A stretch of 64,000 nt of DNA from Manis javanica (taxonomy: Eukaryota > Chordata > Mammalia > Pholidota > Manidae), in contig NC_133166.1 in the NCBI RefSeq assembly GCF_040802235.1, positions 113,350,991 to 113,414,990 on the forward strand, written 5' to 3'. Both the position numbers and the translations under genes were made by a program. The notes beneath the pieces were generated by a model, which was not told where the DNA came from, searched no databases, and saw only the letters and a program-made list of their open reading frames with translations. Positions 1-10,706 of the stretch are shown here, piece after piece. Position 1 is the stretch's first letter. Each line of letters opens with the position of its first letter.

Positions 1-11
1 GGTCTTTTTCC
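1..11 (-). CDS. ANTXRL: ANTXRL copy A exon 10, first 11 nt
   Basis: The acceptor CTTGCAG and first bases of exon 10 are identical to 41,417-41,427. The rest of the exon lies left of the window. Confidence 0.8.
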
Positions 12-3000
12 CTGCAAGAGTAATATCCAGACGTCTGTGTGGGGAAGCGTGGCGGTGTTTTCCTCAGATCACAGCTATGGCAGGCCGCCCCCACAACAGA
101 ATTCCCATGAACCCTTGGGGCGTGCAGCTGTAGCTGAACCCACATCTGGGCAACCCCCTGGCCAAATCTTCTCCTTTCGGTCATTGACGGCGTACTCCCG
201 GGAGCCTGGGCTGGGTGCAGCCTTAGGTGCCTCTCCCCACTTCCCATGACCCACGAAGTCCATCCATTAAAGGCCCCCAGCCTAGTTCCCTCCATAGGTG
301 CAAACCCAGCCAGGGGTTTCTGCTCTGAAATCCCGACGTGCCCCCTAATGGGCGCAGGCAGGGACCAGGCAACCCTGAGACTATACACATTCACACCACA
401 TGTGCCACACGCGCCACACACACACACACACGGTGCGCTCATACACACCACACAGACTGGAACCACATACAACACTCCCACCACACACATGGCACATTCA
501 CAAAACACACACACACACACACACACACACTCCTGCGTTTACAACAGCGACCCCAGTTATCACCTCTAGTGCACAGAGAGGAGAAGTCCACAGACGTAAT
601 CTCTACACAAGACCTGGCTATGAGCTGCAATAGAGAGAGAGAGGAGTGGCAGGGTCACGGGCGTGGACGGCGGGGGCGCGGCGTGCAGCCCCCTCCATGC
701 CCCCTCACTCACGGGGTCAACGATGTCTTCCAGTCCGCTGTATCCAGTGTCCACTGCAAGCACATGACCCACTGTGCCAGCAATTTCCAGGAGCTGAAAG
801 GGAGAGGAGACAGCCTGGGCCCACAGCCAGGGGTGATGACCCAGAGGTCCCCGTCCCAGGACACAGACACGGAGGGCTACACCCCGGCACCTCCAGCAGC
901 CCCCGCTCAGGGGAGGGAAAACACTTCCACGCTCACCTCTGCTGTGTAGGTCTTACACAACACTTGCTACTCATTCTGAACGGCCACCTTGCACATCTTT
1001 CAACTCCCTGGGCCCAGCCTCAGCGGACAGGCCCCCCCTACTCCCCAGGGACCTCCTGGGGGGTGGAGGCCCATCGTCTGGGCGACCCTGAGAGCGCCGT
1101 CTTTGAAGCTTTCCCCTGCGAGGCTCCCAAGGGACCCCCCTTTCGCTGCTCAGAATTACCTGGTATTTCTGGGAATCTTCCACACCCACGAAATACACAG
1201 TTGCCCCCAACTGCCTGGATTTTTCAGCCTGAGAAAGAGGAAGTCATGGGTATAATAAATTTGGTCCAAATATGTGGACCCAAAGGCTGGTAACAATGGG
1301 CTTAACTCACTTCATCTTTTGTCTCCGCAAAGGATTCTGGTAGGAGTGGTCCACCTGTCAGCGCGATGATGAGGCTGGGGACCCTCTCTCCTGCGGGAGA
1401 GGCAGGGCGTGACTGGGTCAATGAGAGCAACGGCCACCGGCTTCCAGGACCCGAGCACTGCTCCCCATGCCTCACCCTCCTGGGGAGAGGCCACCCCGAC
1501 CTGAGCACCTGCCACCCACATGCCTGGAAGGCTTTGCAGCTTATCATGCAACAAGGAGGGCCTCCAGCCCAGGACCCACTTTGCAGATGAGGAGACTGAG
1601 CCCAGCTTAGGGTTCCTCCTACAGAACTGTCACTTCTCCCAGATGGCACAACCTTAGCCCTGAAAGGCAACGCCAGCAATTTCACAGGACAAGCGCCAGC
1701 CTTCCAGGAGAGCAAAAACAGGAGGGGGCACCCCTACTGTGCGCGACTCCCGCCCGGCCACGCAGGCCCGTTCCAGCTCTGGGCCTCACCCACAGCTCTC
1801 CCGTGGGCACCTGCACACCCAGGCTCAGGGCTCGAGTAAGAGGCAGGTGAGCAGTAGACCCCCTCCCAGGCTCAGTGCCTCTCCCGGGGCCACACAGCTT
1901 CCCTAGACCCTACAGCCAAGGTGAGGATGCTTCTGGGACAGGCACAGTCGCTCACACTGCGGGAGACCCAGAGCAGGAGCCTCAGCCCAAGGGCGGGAGC
2001 TGGAGGGAGAAGGAGTCAGGGCGGAGCGCCTGCTCAGCAGGGGGAAGCGCGGGCTCTCTCCTCACCCTGAGGCCCCGCCGCTCCAGGACCCTCTGGGTCT
2101 CCCCCTCTCTCCTTCCTGCAGCCCGGCTCCAGGGCCAGCGCCCCCCACTTCCTAGGAACCATGGCGTCGTCCGCGTGACCCCTGGCTGTGCTGCGGAACA
2201 TCACGGGGTGGCTTTCAGCCCCACCCCTCAGAGCGGGAGGCTGCCGCTCAGAGAGGGCAAGCAGCTGGTCCCGGCGTCAGCGCCAGAACGCGGCCTGGGC
2301 AGGGCCGCCCCGGCCTCAGGAAGGCCCAGGCCTGGCTCTTTCCCGGGACTCCACCGCCAGGAAGGAGGAAGCAGCTCCCTTACCTGCAGCACGTGTTCTT
2401 TCCATCTGCTCATTCGCCTGCAGCAAAAGGAAGGAAGATGTTGGGGGGGGACAGTGAGACGACCCAGTGATGACCCTCTGCCAACCTCATAAAGCAGAGG
2501 CACATCCCAGAAATCCAGATTCCGTACCCTTTTCAATCCGTGCTGCATATTTATGGCTCCTGAAGGTATGACATTCAACAGATCGACAAGACCAGTGTTT
2601 ATTTTATTTCTGAAAAGAAAAAAATCAGAGCAGGTGGGAGATGGAATGAGGGGTTGCCTCTTACAAGCGGCCCCAGGCTGCCCTTGTCCGTCTGCACGAG
2701 CAGCCCTTCCGGGACGGGTGAGGGCCACGTCAAGCAGCCCTGGCCCGGCCCTCTGCCCCGTGCCTTTGGCATTGGCTGGCCTGGTTCCCACCGTCCCAGT
2801 CCCGTATCCGGTGAGTGGGGTGGGGAGGGCACGCGTCTGTCTAGCCCCATAGGTGTGGCCTGGGCTCTCTGCGCTCAGCTCTGTCTAAGCCGTGCAGAAC
2901 TGGGGACCTCACCCCGGGATACACCCTGACTGGCCCCGGTGAGTACGGGGAGATGCCAAGTGTGATTCCATCACAGTGTGACTGGCAGCACGCCCGCCCC

Positions 3001-6000
3001 CCGGGGGCCCTGGTGAGGGCGCACTCTTCTCCCACCCTTAAGGCAGAGCTTGGGAAGGTCACCGTGGCCCCTCCTGTCCACGGGCCCTGGGCCCCTCAAG
3101 TGCAGGGTCCTCGGGCCGTCTGCTGCTCCTCCCACTCCCAACCATTTTCCTCCATGAGAATCTGAACCTCCCTGCTACTCAGAAGCTCCATCCCCTCCCG
3201 CCTCCCGCCTAGACCCTCCTGGGATGCAGGCCCATGGGGCCTTCCTCCAGCACCCTGCCCCAGCCTGGTGTTCAGGACCCACTCCTGGGCTCCCCTCACC
3301 AGACTTGGGGGGAACACGCTCCCCTCCACTGCAGCACCCACACTTGGGTGATACCATCCCTTCGTCCCTGGTTCTGACTGTCCCCTCTTCCCCAGTGGCC
3401 CGGGGCAGAAAGTGACACACAACCGCAGGTGCCAGGCTGTGTCCCTAGAGGCCCCCACATCTGCTCCACCTGATCTGGGAATCTTCGCAGTCGGCCTGCT
3501 CTAGGGAAGGGGTCGAGCACGGAGGGCTGGGCTCGGAGGGGAGGAGTCTGCCTACCAGCACAGGGTCTGGCCAGGGCCAGTGCAGAGGCCCCAGTGGGGC
3601 CCGGGGGCCCAGGGCTGAAGGTCAGGGTGCGCAGAGAGGGGAGGGCCCAGGACACCGTGCCTGCACACCCGTGTGCTCCTCGGTGCGGCTCAGGGACCCC
3701 CTCTGCTCCCTGGCCCTCCCTGTGGCCTGATCGCTGGGTCTGCTCTAGGGGATCAATGAAACACTTACCTGTCCGAGGTCAGCTGCATATTGACGTGGCC
3801 TTGCGTCGAGTATGTAATGAATGACATGCGCTGTTCAGGGCTTGGGAGGAAACATGGACTTGTGAGCAACTATACACACAGGGTGAAAGTGATGCTGATG
3901 TGCAACAGGCAGGGGGCGCCCCCCAAGTTCCCTGCTCTCCGTTCTGTCTCTTAGTGTGGAGCCCATTTCCTGGACTCCACAAGTTCTCATCACTTTAGTG
4001 AAGGATCATGAGGCCCGGCAGGCGCGCAGCCCTCCTGTCAGAGTGCGGCAGAGCGCCCTGCGGACCCAAAGCCCGGAAGTCTGTTTCCCTCTCTGCCCTC
4101 TCTCTCTCTCTCACTCCACACACACGCGCACAGGGCTGCTGCGTGCACAGGAGACAGGCAGCTACCTGCTTCTTCACGAGGGGCCTCCCTCGCTGGCCGC
4201 CCCTCTCCCCTCCTGACAGATTCTTGGTCCTTTCCCTTCTCCTCCTCCCTGGACGATCTTCCCCACCTCCCTCCCCCTCGCCTCAAAGAAATTATGCTCC
4301 CTCCTCAGCCATTCATATTTCCTAATCTGTGAGGGCCTCCAGGGAAGATGTGCCCCTGAAAACAAGGACAGACCCCCAGGAAGGAGCCACGCAGGGCTGC
4401 AGAGATCTTAGGAAACAAGTGTGATCTGTCCTTCTCTCCTGTTCGGAACACTGCCCTGAGCTTTGCGACCTGAGGCAGGCCCGGGGTCCACTGCATCTAA
4501 ACAGCAAAGTACTCAGAGAGGAAATCGCCCTGCAACACAGAGCTGAAAAGCCGTACTTTTTAAATCTGTTCACCAAATCCCGCACAAAGCTCTGTGTGAA
4601 CATCCAGTTGTGTACACCTTGTGATCTGAAAAAGAAGAAGACGTGAGTCAGAGACGGAGGTGCATGTATCATGTGAGCACGGTTGCTGCCTCTCCTGCCT
4701 TCCACTGGCCCTTAGCAGGCTCCTCCGTGTGTGTGTGTGTGTGCATGCGTGTGTGTGTGTGTGCGTGCGCGCGTGCGTGTGTGTGTGTGTGCGCGTGCGT
4801 GGTGTGTGGTGCGTGTGTGTGGGTGTGTGCTGTGCGTGCGTGTGTGTGTGCGTGTGTGTGCGTGTGTGTGTGTGTGTGTGTTGTGTGCATTTGTAATGTG
4901 TTCTATCTTAAATTTATGTTCAAGCATTTCCTTGATAAATTTAAAAATGAAATTACAGACAAACTTGTGGCATGAAGTGTGAAAAAGACAGACTGGGAAG
5001 CTCTAAGCCTTAGTTTCCACAAAGAAACACTGACCAAACAGAGGCTTAAACTGGAAACAGTATACTTCCACGGAAAACAACAAAGGTGGGCAGAAACCGA
5101 GGGAAAAAGAAAGAATGGACATACAAGACAAGCAGAAGCAAACAATAAGATGATACAGCCAGGCCTTACACACCAAGCATCACTCTAAATGTGTGTGGCA
5201 CCGGGGTGGCTGAGTACATAATAAAACCCAAATATTTGCTGCTTACAAAAGACTCATTCAGCTCTAAAGATATATGTCGGTTAAAAGTGAAGTGATAGAA
5301 GAAGAAATTCCATGCAAGTGGAAATCAGAAGAAATCAGCCATAGTTATATCAGATAAAATAGTCTTCAAGCCAAAAATGGTAACAAGAGCCAGTGAAACA
5401 GGATTCTGAGGTAAATGGTGGAGTAGAGAGAGCCTGAAGTCACCTTCTCCACCAGATCTACACTTACACACAGAGTCCTTTCACCCTGAAGAAGAGTGGA
5501 GGACTGAAGTGACCACCACCTTCTACACAGAGAGGGACAGAAAGATCACGCACACATGGAACCCCAAAGCAGCAGGAGACACAGAGACGCAGGAACCCCA
5601 GGAACCCCAATCCCAGCACAGCAATTTCCCCGCCCGCTGATTAAGGGGCATGCAGGCCACACATCTGGGCCATGTGGGTGGGGGGGCTGAGTCCTCTAGA
5701 AACCACATGGTGGCCTTCAATCCTTTTCAAGAGGAAAGTCCCAGGGAACAAATGCCTGGGGCATTCTTTCTGCCCCAGGGAGTCCGCAGAGAGTCTGTTC
5801 CTTGAATGTGACCGGACAGTCCCTGCTTCCCTCTCTCAGAGCCTGGGGCCCCCTACTGACCCCAGGGACAGCACTGTTCTATGGCAGCTACTAGAGCAGG
5901 TGGGCCACTCACGAGTCTAGGACGAAGTACACGTCGTAAGTGCTCCAGCAGGATTCCCCATCTGCTGGGCTCTCCTGGAGCCTGGAGCTGGGGTCGTGAC

Positions 6001-6097
6001 CTTGGTCCTGGGTGGGGTAGCGGAGGGTGCTCCTGGTGGTCGGGAGCGGAGATGGCGGCAGCAGCAGCAGGAAGACCACCAGCATGGGGCCCCGCAT
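1..6097 (-). CDS. ANTXRL: ANTXRL copy A, 5' part (exons 1-9 and the first 11 nt of exon 10)
   Basis: Paralogue of copy B. Exons: 5913-6097, 4557-4625, 3769-3840, 2528-2609, 2384-2417, 1311-1390, 1160-1228, 713-793, 564-624 and 1-11 (cut by the window edge). Junction phases are the same as in copy B and no stop interrupts the 245 residues visible. It encodes the signal peptide, the whole VWA domain and the start of the Ig-like domain. Shared coding sequence (733 nt for exons 1-9) differs from copy B at nine sites: seven replacements (M5V, Y27H, D46A, D173V, V185L, E191Q, V222I, A to B) and two silent. The three MIDAS replacements are shared, so they predate the duplication. Whether the gene is complete to the left cannot be seen. 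Confidence 0.88.
407..532 (+). repeat. (CA)n tracts in intron 9, unit A
   Basis: Two CA-rich runs (about 414-431 and 505-531) around an imperfect CACACCA stretch. Lengths differ from unit B. Confidence 0.9.
564..624 (-). CDS. ANTXRL: ANTXRL copy A exon 9 (Ig-like domain start)
   Basis: 61 nt, acceptor TATTGCAG, donor GTGATA. Encodes [20 protein letters not shown]. The two cysteines (230, 242) match the conserved pair opening the ANTXR extracellular Ig-like domain. Confidence 0.88.
713..793 (-). CDS. ANTXRL: ANTXRL copy A exon 8
   Basis: 81 nt, 27 codons, phase 0 at both ends, donor GTGAGT. Encodes [20 protein letters not shown] and LEDIVDP, the end of the VWA domain (HVF-V--GF-AL---I in ANTXR1/2). 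Confidence 0.9.
1160..1228 (-). CDS. ANTXRL: ANTXRL copy A exon 7
   Basis: 69 nt, acceptor TTTCTCAG, donor GTAATT. Encodes [20 protein letters not shown] then KYQ, the LGA-VY-VGV strand of the ANTXR family. Confidence 0.92.
1311..1390 (-). CDS. ANTXRL: ANTXRL copy A exon 6 (VWA central strand)
   Basis: 80 nt, donor GTGAGT. Encodes [20 protein letters not shown], the hydrophobic VWA strand. The family TDG motif reads TGG (codon GGT), which removes the metal-binding Asp. Confidence 0.92.
2384..2417 (-). CDS. ANTXRL: ANTXRL copy A exon 5
   Basis: 34-nt micro-exon, acceptor TGCTGCAG, donor GTAAGG. Encodes [11 protein letters not shown] plus one base of Gly148. Too short to stand alone, but it bridges exons 4 and 6 in phase and matches the family's ANEQ helix. 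Confidence 0.87.
2528..2609 (-). CDS. ANTXRL: ANTXRL copy A exon 4
   Basis: 82 nt, acceptor TTTTCAG, donor GTACGG. Encodes [20 protein letters not shown] followed by MQHGLKR. The MIDAS threonine position of the family is Ile128. Confidence 0.9.
3769..3840 (-). CDS. ANTXRL: ANTXRL copy A exon 3 (VWA strand 2)
   Basis: 72 nt, donor GTAAGT. Encodes [20 protein letters not shown], a close match to the second strand region of the ANTXR VWA domain. Confidence 0.9.
4557..4625 (-). CDS. ANTXRL: ANTXRL copy A exon 2 (VWA helix 1)
   Basis: 69 nt, acceptor TTTTCAG, donor GTACGG. Encodes [19 protein letters not shown], matching the first VWA helix of the family. The fifth residue of DxSxS is Gly65 instead of Ser. 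Confidence 0.88.
4725..4882 (+). repeat. Compound (TG)n/(CG)n tract in intron 1, unit A
   Basis: About 158 bp of alternating TG with CG steps (Z-DNA-prone pattern), 70-100 bp upstream of exon 2 in transcript sense. Confidence 0.92.
5130..5400 (+). mobile_element. Old L1 ORF2 fragment, unit A
   Basis: Recognised by the diverged endonuclease-region reading (CTGCTTACAAAAGACTCATT, then ATATCAGATAAAATAGTCTTC and AAAAATGGTAACAAGAG), typical of L1M elements. No open frame. Confidence 0.75.
5913..6097 (-). CDS. ANTXRL: ANTXRL copy A exon 1: signal peptide and VWA start
   Basis: The start ATG (6095-6097) has A at -3 and opens a hydrophobic leader ([13 protein letters not shown]). The exon ends with the first VWA strand (YDVYFVLD) and the MIDAS Asp61, then a GTGAGT donor. 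The frame stays open upstream to an in-frame Met at 6,223; I prefer the ATG directly before the leader. Confidence 0.9.
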
Positions 6098-6334
6098 CCT
6101 GGGGCCGCTGTTCTTGCCTCGGCCCAGTCCCTGGGGGCCCAGGCGGGCCCCGTAAACTGCAGGCCACCTCAGGCTAACACCTCCTCTGCTTCCTCGCGCG
6201 CTCAGGGTCCTCGGCACTCCCAAACTCAGCTCTACTCACGCTCTGATCAGTATACCTTGCACCTGCCAGCAGCCACCTGATACCTGCCCTGTGGGTCCAA
6301 GTAGCAAGTGGTGGGCTGTGGGGTGATGGCCCCG

Positions 6335-6369
6335 CTACTTATGCACCTTCACCCCGCCCTGCTGACGTA
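6335..6369 (-). promoter_or_regulatory. Putative ANTXRL core promoter, copy A
   Basis: Read on the minus strand: a CRE-like TACGTCA (6363-6369), a GC box GGGCGGGG (6352-6359) and a TATA-like GCATAAGTAG (6335-6344), in order and closely spaced about 240 bp before the ATG. A start site near 6,310 would give a 5'UTR of about 210 nt. Positional inference only. Confidence 0.35.
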
Positions 6370-7029
6370 GGTCCATTATGATGGACAATAGGTTGCCCTG
6401 GTGACCTTGTGAACTGCAGCTCTGCCCGGTGCTCTCCCTGTGGGCATCCCCAGGCAGGAGTTTGAAGGGGCAGTAAGATGAGGCCTCCATTTGTCCCTTA
6501 TCCCAAACCCTCCCAGGGAGTCTACAATTTCAAGGAAACCCGGCCCTTTGGTAAACTGACAGAGGGCAGCTGAGGGGGCCTCCACACAGACATCACTGAG
6601 TGTGGGGAGGTGGAGAGAAGAATGCTCTAAGTTTATTTGTGGGGACACTGAAGTCACCCAAGGGATAGAAGGATCTAGAAGAAGGCTGTGAAAGCAGGCC
6701 AGTGTCCTTTGTGAATGCGGGACATTCCAGTTATCTGCTCTGTGTATTGAACCATCGCAGACCTAGGGACATAAAGCAGGAAAATTTCATATGCGCACAG
6801 GTTCTGTGGATTAGAAATTCAGAGATGTCTGAGGCGGGCACGGGTTGACTTTCCCTCCATGGAAAACCCACTTGCTCTTTCATGTAAATTCTGGAATCAT
6901 ATCATACATTCTCCACTCTCCTAAACCTCTCTTAGTATTTTAGCAAAACAAAGTTACATATGTAGATACATTTGGAGGGATTTGAATCTGCTGTCTGGAC
7001 CACTCCCACCAGTGAACATCAGGCACCCG

Positions 7030-7660
7030 CCCTGCTTCCCTCCTTCGGGGCAAAACCAGCCACGGGTTTCTGATCTGAAATGCCCAGGTGCCCCCTACTG
7101 GGTGCAGGCAGGGGCGCACAGAGGGGGACGCAGCTCTGAGGGCCACCCTGCCCCAATCCCAGCGTCAGCTGCAGTGAAGGCTACTCCCTGGTGCCCGGTG
7201 GTGCTGGGGACGGATTAGTTCCTGGGTGTCACTGGCAGGTGTCCAGGCTGGGCTCACTGTGGGGAGGCAGCCCGATGCGGGACGGTTGTCACTGGAGGAA
7301 AGGAGGGCCTACTTATCGGGAATTTCTCGTTACCAAATCTGAATTGACAAATAACTTCCTCCCTGTTGTCTACATCTTGGAAGCCTTTTCCGATAACCTT
7401 CGATTTCTCGTTAACTGCAACAGTAACATCCATATGTCTGTGCGAGGAAGGGCTGAAGTGTTTTCCTCAGATCACAACTATGGCAGGCGGCCCCCAAAAC
7501 AGAACTCCCAGGAACTTGTGGGGATGTGCCTGCATCTGAACCAGCCCCCGGCCTACTTCCCTCCATAGGTGCAAACCCAGCCAGGGGTTTCTGCTCTGAA
7601 ATCCCAAGGTGCCCGCTAATGAGTGCAGGCAGGGACCAGGCAACCCCGACATAACTGAGA
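7030..7660 (-). repeat. Internal duplicate of the intron 9 - exon 10 - intron 10 block, unit A
   Basis: Both flanks of the exon-10-like segment match the real locus. 7,415-7,650 resembles 41,428-41,790 (shared TTTTCCTCAGATCACA-CTATGGCAGGC and GCAAACCCAGCCAGGGGTTT). 7,190-7,320 resembles 41,150-41,334. A third shorter match to the 80-bp motif is at 7,045-7,110. Confidence 0.7.
7321..7414 (-). pseudogene. Decayed duplicate of ANTXRL exon 10, unit A
   Basis: The minus-strand reading gives [20 protein letters not shown] then ICQFRFGNEKF, clearly homologous to exon 10 (shared KVIGKGFQ and CQFR). The acceptor GTTGCAG is intact. The donor position reads CGATAAG where exon 10 has CGTAAG, so no GT remains. 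It lies upstream of exon 1, out of exon order, with flanking intron-9-like sequence. Probably an old block duplication, not used in the mRNA. Confidence 0.8.
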
Positions 7661-10600
7661 GAGGAGCCAAGACCTCCTGGTGAGTCAGCCCTGGGTCATG
7701 TCTGAGCTGCACACGCACACCTGGGGGCCTGGGGACTTTCTGCCGCCTGGAGTCAATTGTCTAACCCTCCCCCCACCCCCGTCTTTCTGGGGGCCTACGG
7801 CAGAATGGAAGCCAGAGAAGCCAGACCCGTGCTTGAGGAAAGAGAATGTGGGGTTTCAACAGGGTACGTGGCTTCCCCAACACTTGGCAGTCAGAGGGTC
7901 AGGATCTGCTGTCCGTGCCCAATCCAGGGCCACAGAGGATGCCACCTCTGCTCTAGACCCGGCTGAACAGCTGTCACGCAGCTCCTCTGGAATGCCCTGG
8001 GCTCTTGTTTTCAACGCGTGGGGCTGTGACTGCTGAGCCTGAAACCCTAGAGGGGACCTGGCTGGCCTGAGCCTCGTGGGGAAGTTTGGCCACAGCCTCT
8101 ACTCGCATGTCTGAGACACGCAGGGAGTGTGGCAGCTGAGGGCAGGGCTGAGAGCCCAGAGCGCGGCAGGTGCCGGCACTCCTGGGAACGGTGCACAGCG
8201 CCCCTCTGCTCCGTGCATCGTCCCCTGCCTTGCGTCCCTGCTGCCCTGCAGGCCCTGCTCTTGACCGCTTGTCCTCTTGTAGGAACTACAGCTCCCAGGG
8301 GTCTGGTTCACCCTGGGAATTGTAGGTAAGTGGGGGCAGGAGGATGGTTTCCGGGTTTTGAGCAGAAGAGATGTTGAGGTAAAGGACTGTGCTCTGCCCA
8401 GACAGCTGCTCCCTTTACATGCTATCTGCCCTCACCCTGTGCCTCCACCAGTAAGAACCCCAAGGAGAAAGTGACCCCAAGAGTGAGCACAGCCGGCTTG
8501 CAGGCAGCTGTACTTCCCCCGCTGCACTCCCGCTGCCCACCGGCTCTGAGAGCGCAGAGGGACCTGCCGCCCCAGGACAGAGACAGATCCTTTCTGGAAG
8601 GGAGGGCACTCTTTCTGGGAGAACAGTTACATACCAGGCTGCCTGGGCTCCAAGGACAGGGGACTGAAGGCGGGCGGCTCCCCGGGAAGGCCAGGTGGAG
8701 CTGGGCGGTGAGGAAGGGTGGCTGACCACCAGGACTGGCAGGGGCACAGAGGGAGGTGCCTGCCCTGGGGCGGCCAGGTGGGGGCTAGGGCACCACGTGC
8801 TGCCCAGCGCAGGTTTGTGGAGAGAATTCCCACACTGTGCACCCACTGTTCACCTGTGTGTCCCCTGCCTGCAGCAATTCTACTGCTGGGACTGATCCCG
8901 GGAGAAACCCTGCCCCACGCCCGCAGAGAGGTGCGCTTGGGAAAGCCCCCCAGGGCGGCTTGTAGCAGCGTCTCCTTCAGAACGATCTTACTAGTGGAGA
9001 CTAATGACATTAATTTGGTCCTTCAACGTACCGGACTGCTGTGCAGATGGCTGCAAATTACAGGACTTACAAACCAGCAACAAATGGAGGAGAAAAGTCG
9101 AATTAGAAATAATTGGGAGCAGACCAGGGAAACTCAAGGAAGCTCTGAAAGTAAGTAGTGGGCAGGAAGGAAAGAGTCAGGAAAACTACACAGACACAGA
9201 AGCTCAAACAACACACTGCAGCCGGCAGCCTCCACGCTTCAACTGCTTCAACGGCTGTTGAGGGCAGCGCTCGGGTTTTCACAACTAACTAGGATGTGCC
9301 TGGAGGTGATATCAAGCCATTTAAAGGAGATTAAACGCCTTACACGGGTTTTAAAAGGACATGAAAGCACATAATTAATCTTGGAAGGATTCCTGTCCCA
9401 AGTCATTTGTCGCCACAAATCTTTTTACATGTTCAAAAGTTAACTCACTACAAAATTCAGATGAGGAGTTTCTCCGGATGCATGCGCCAAGGAACCTCTG
9501 CAATTACACCAGCAATTTTTTAAACAAACTGTGCAGTGTTTCAGGGTGACAGCCTAAGACAGCATCATTTCCCTAAGAGGTAAAAACAAGATAAAGTCTT
9601 GGCCCTCATCGCTCTTAAGTGTTTTTCATCTGCCAGACAGACGCAAACGTGTGCCAGTAGATCTCTTCCCGCCTCAACTTCCTACATCCTGAAGGCAGTA
9701 AGAAGCGACAAATGCCTGTTCCTCACTGCAGAGCTGACAACCCCCAAATGACGATTTTACATAATAAAAGATGTTTACTGAGGCTTACAGATTCCCTGGT
9801 CACCCGCTTCAAAGGCAGCTGGCAAATAACAGATCCAAAGATTAGCAAATTAAGGCCAGTAAACAATTTCCCTAAGGAGAATGCTAGCTCTCTTGGGCCT
9901 CTGGTACTTCCCGAGACACCCAGAAAATAGCAGATGAAAAAAGACTAAATCCGATGGCAGCTGAACAAGAAAACAGACTGTGCCAACCTGGACTCACTCT
10001 ACCACCACTGAAGCAGCTTCCATGGGCCCTGCCTAGAGAAACACGGGTGCATTCTGGCAGTGATCACCCGCTGTCCAGCCCAAGGGGGGTCGGCACTCCC
10101 CAGTTAAAGGCATTCACCTTACCACAAACAGAAACTACAAAATCTCATCTGTAAGGGCCCTAAACCCTACGACATTATAGACAATTTTAACTCTACAAGT
10201 TCTCTTACAGAGTTGAACACCCAAAAGTGAGTGCGAGGCGGTCTTCAGTCAGTAGCCCCGGCTCCTCTTTCTGCGTCTGCCTCTGCATGAATCAAGTGAC
10301 CTGGAGAAAGTTCTCTCATCTCTTTATTTATCCCCTTTTCCCTGCCAGGTACAAAATTAGGTCAAAGCCACCAATTCTTTTGGAAAATAAAATGAATTTC
10401 TTAGATTGGTTATGTCTACACTGTCATGCAAATACCTCCTGGCCACTGCGCAGCTATAGCCAACCCTCAAGTACGTACGATGCGGCTCGTGCCCATATTA
10501 ACGCAGGAAACTGTGCACCTTTACTCTGCACAGGAAACACCCTTCCCGGAGAGGCCGGCAGACCCAGGGGCTTCCGGAACAGGCTCCTTTAGGGGTCCCC

Positions 10601-10706
10601 AGTTTCAAATGTGGAAATCCTTAGCAAATTAACATGCCATGCAAGTTACAAGAGCATACACTATTTTTTCATTAAGGAAAACCAAACAACCTGTCTGGCG
10701 CACTAA

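Larger units (their letters stand above)
12..5912 (-). other. Introns of ANTXRL copy A
   Basis: Introns 1-9 lie between the listed exons. Intron 1 (4,626-5,912) holds a (TG)n tract and an old L1 fragment. Intron 9 (12-563) holds (CA)n tracts and an about 80-bp motif (290-370) repeated upstream of exon 1. I see no further exon candidate. Confidence 0.7.
6370..10706. other. Upstream region of ANTXRL copy A, no gene seen
   Basis: Holds the exon-10-like block (7,030-7,660). The remainder shows no splice-bounded coding exon, tRNA or obvious young repeat. 8,870-9,010 has a faint resemblance to old L1 3' sequence. Nearly identical to 47,775-52,110. Confidence 0.6.

Noticed and set aside
407-532. 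CRISPR-like or other prokaryotic repeat array
   Set aside because: Simple (CA)n in an intron of a vertebrate gene; nothing in the window is prokaryotic.
4557-4625. Exon 2 seen as a pseudo-exon because of the GTACGG donor
   Set aside because: The donor is non-optimal but has GT. Phase with exons 1 and 3 and homology to the VWA helix are exact in both copies, and exon 4 uses the same donor sequence.
4643-4975. CVCVCV / HTHTHT frames over the TG tract
   Set aside because: Translation of a dinucleotide microsatellite; the same holds for 338-949 and 46,049-46,384.
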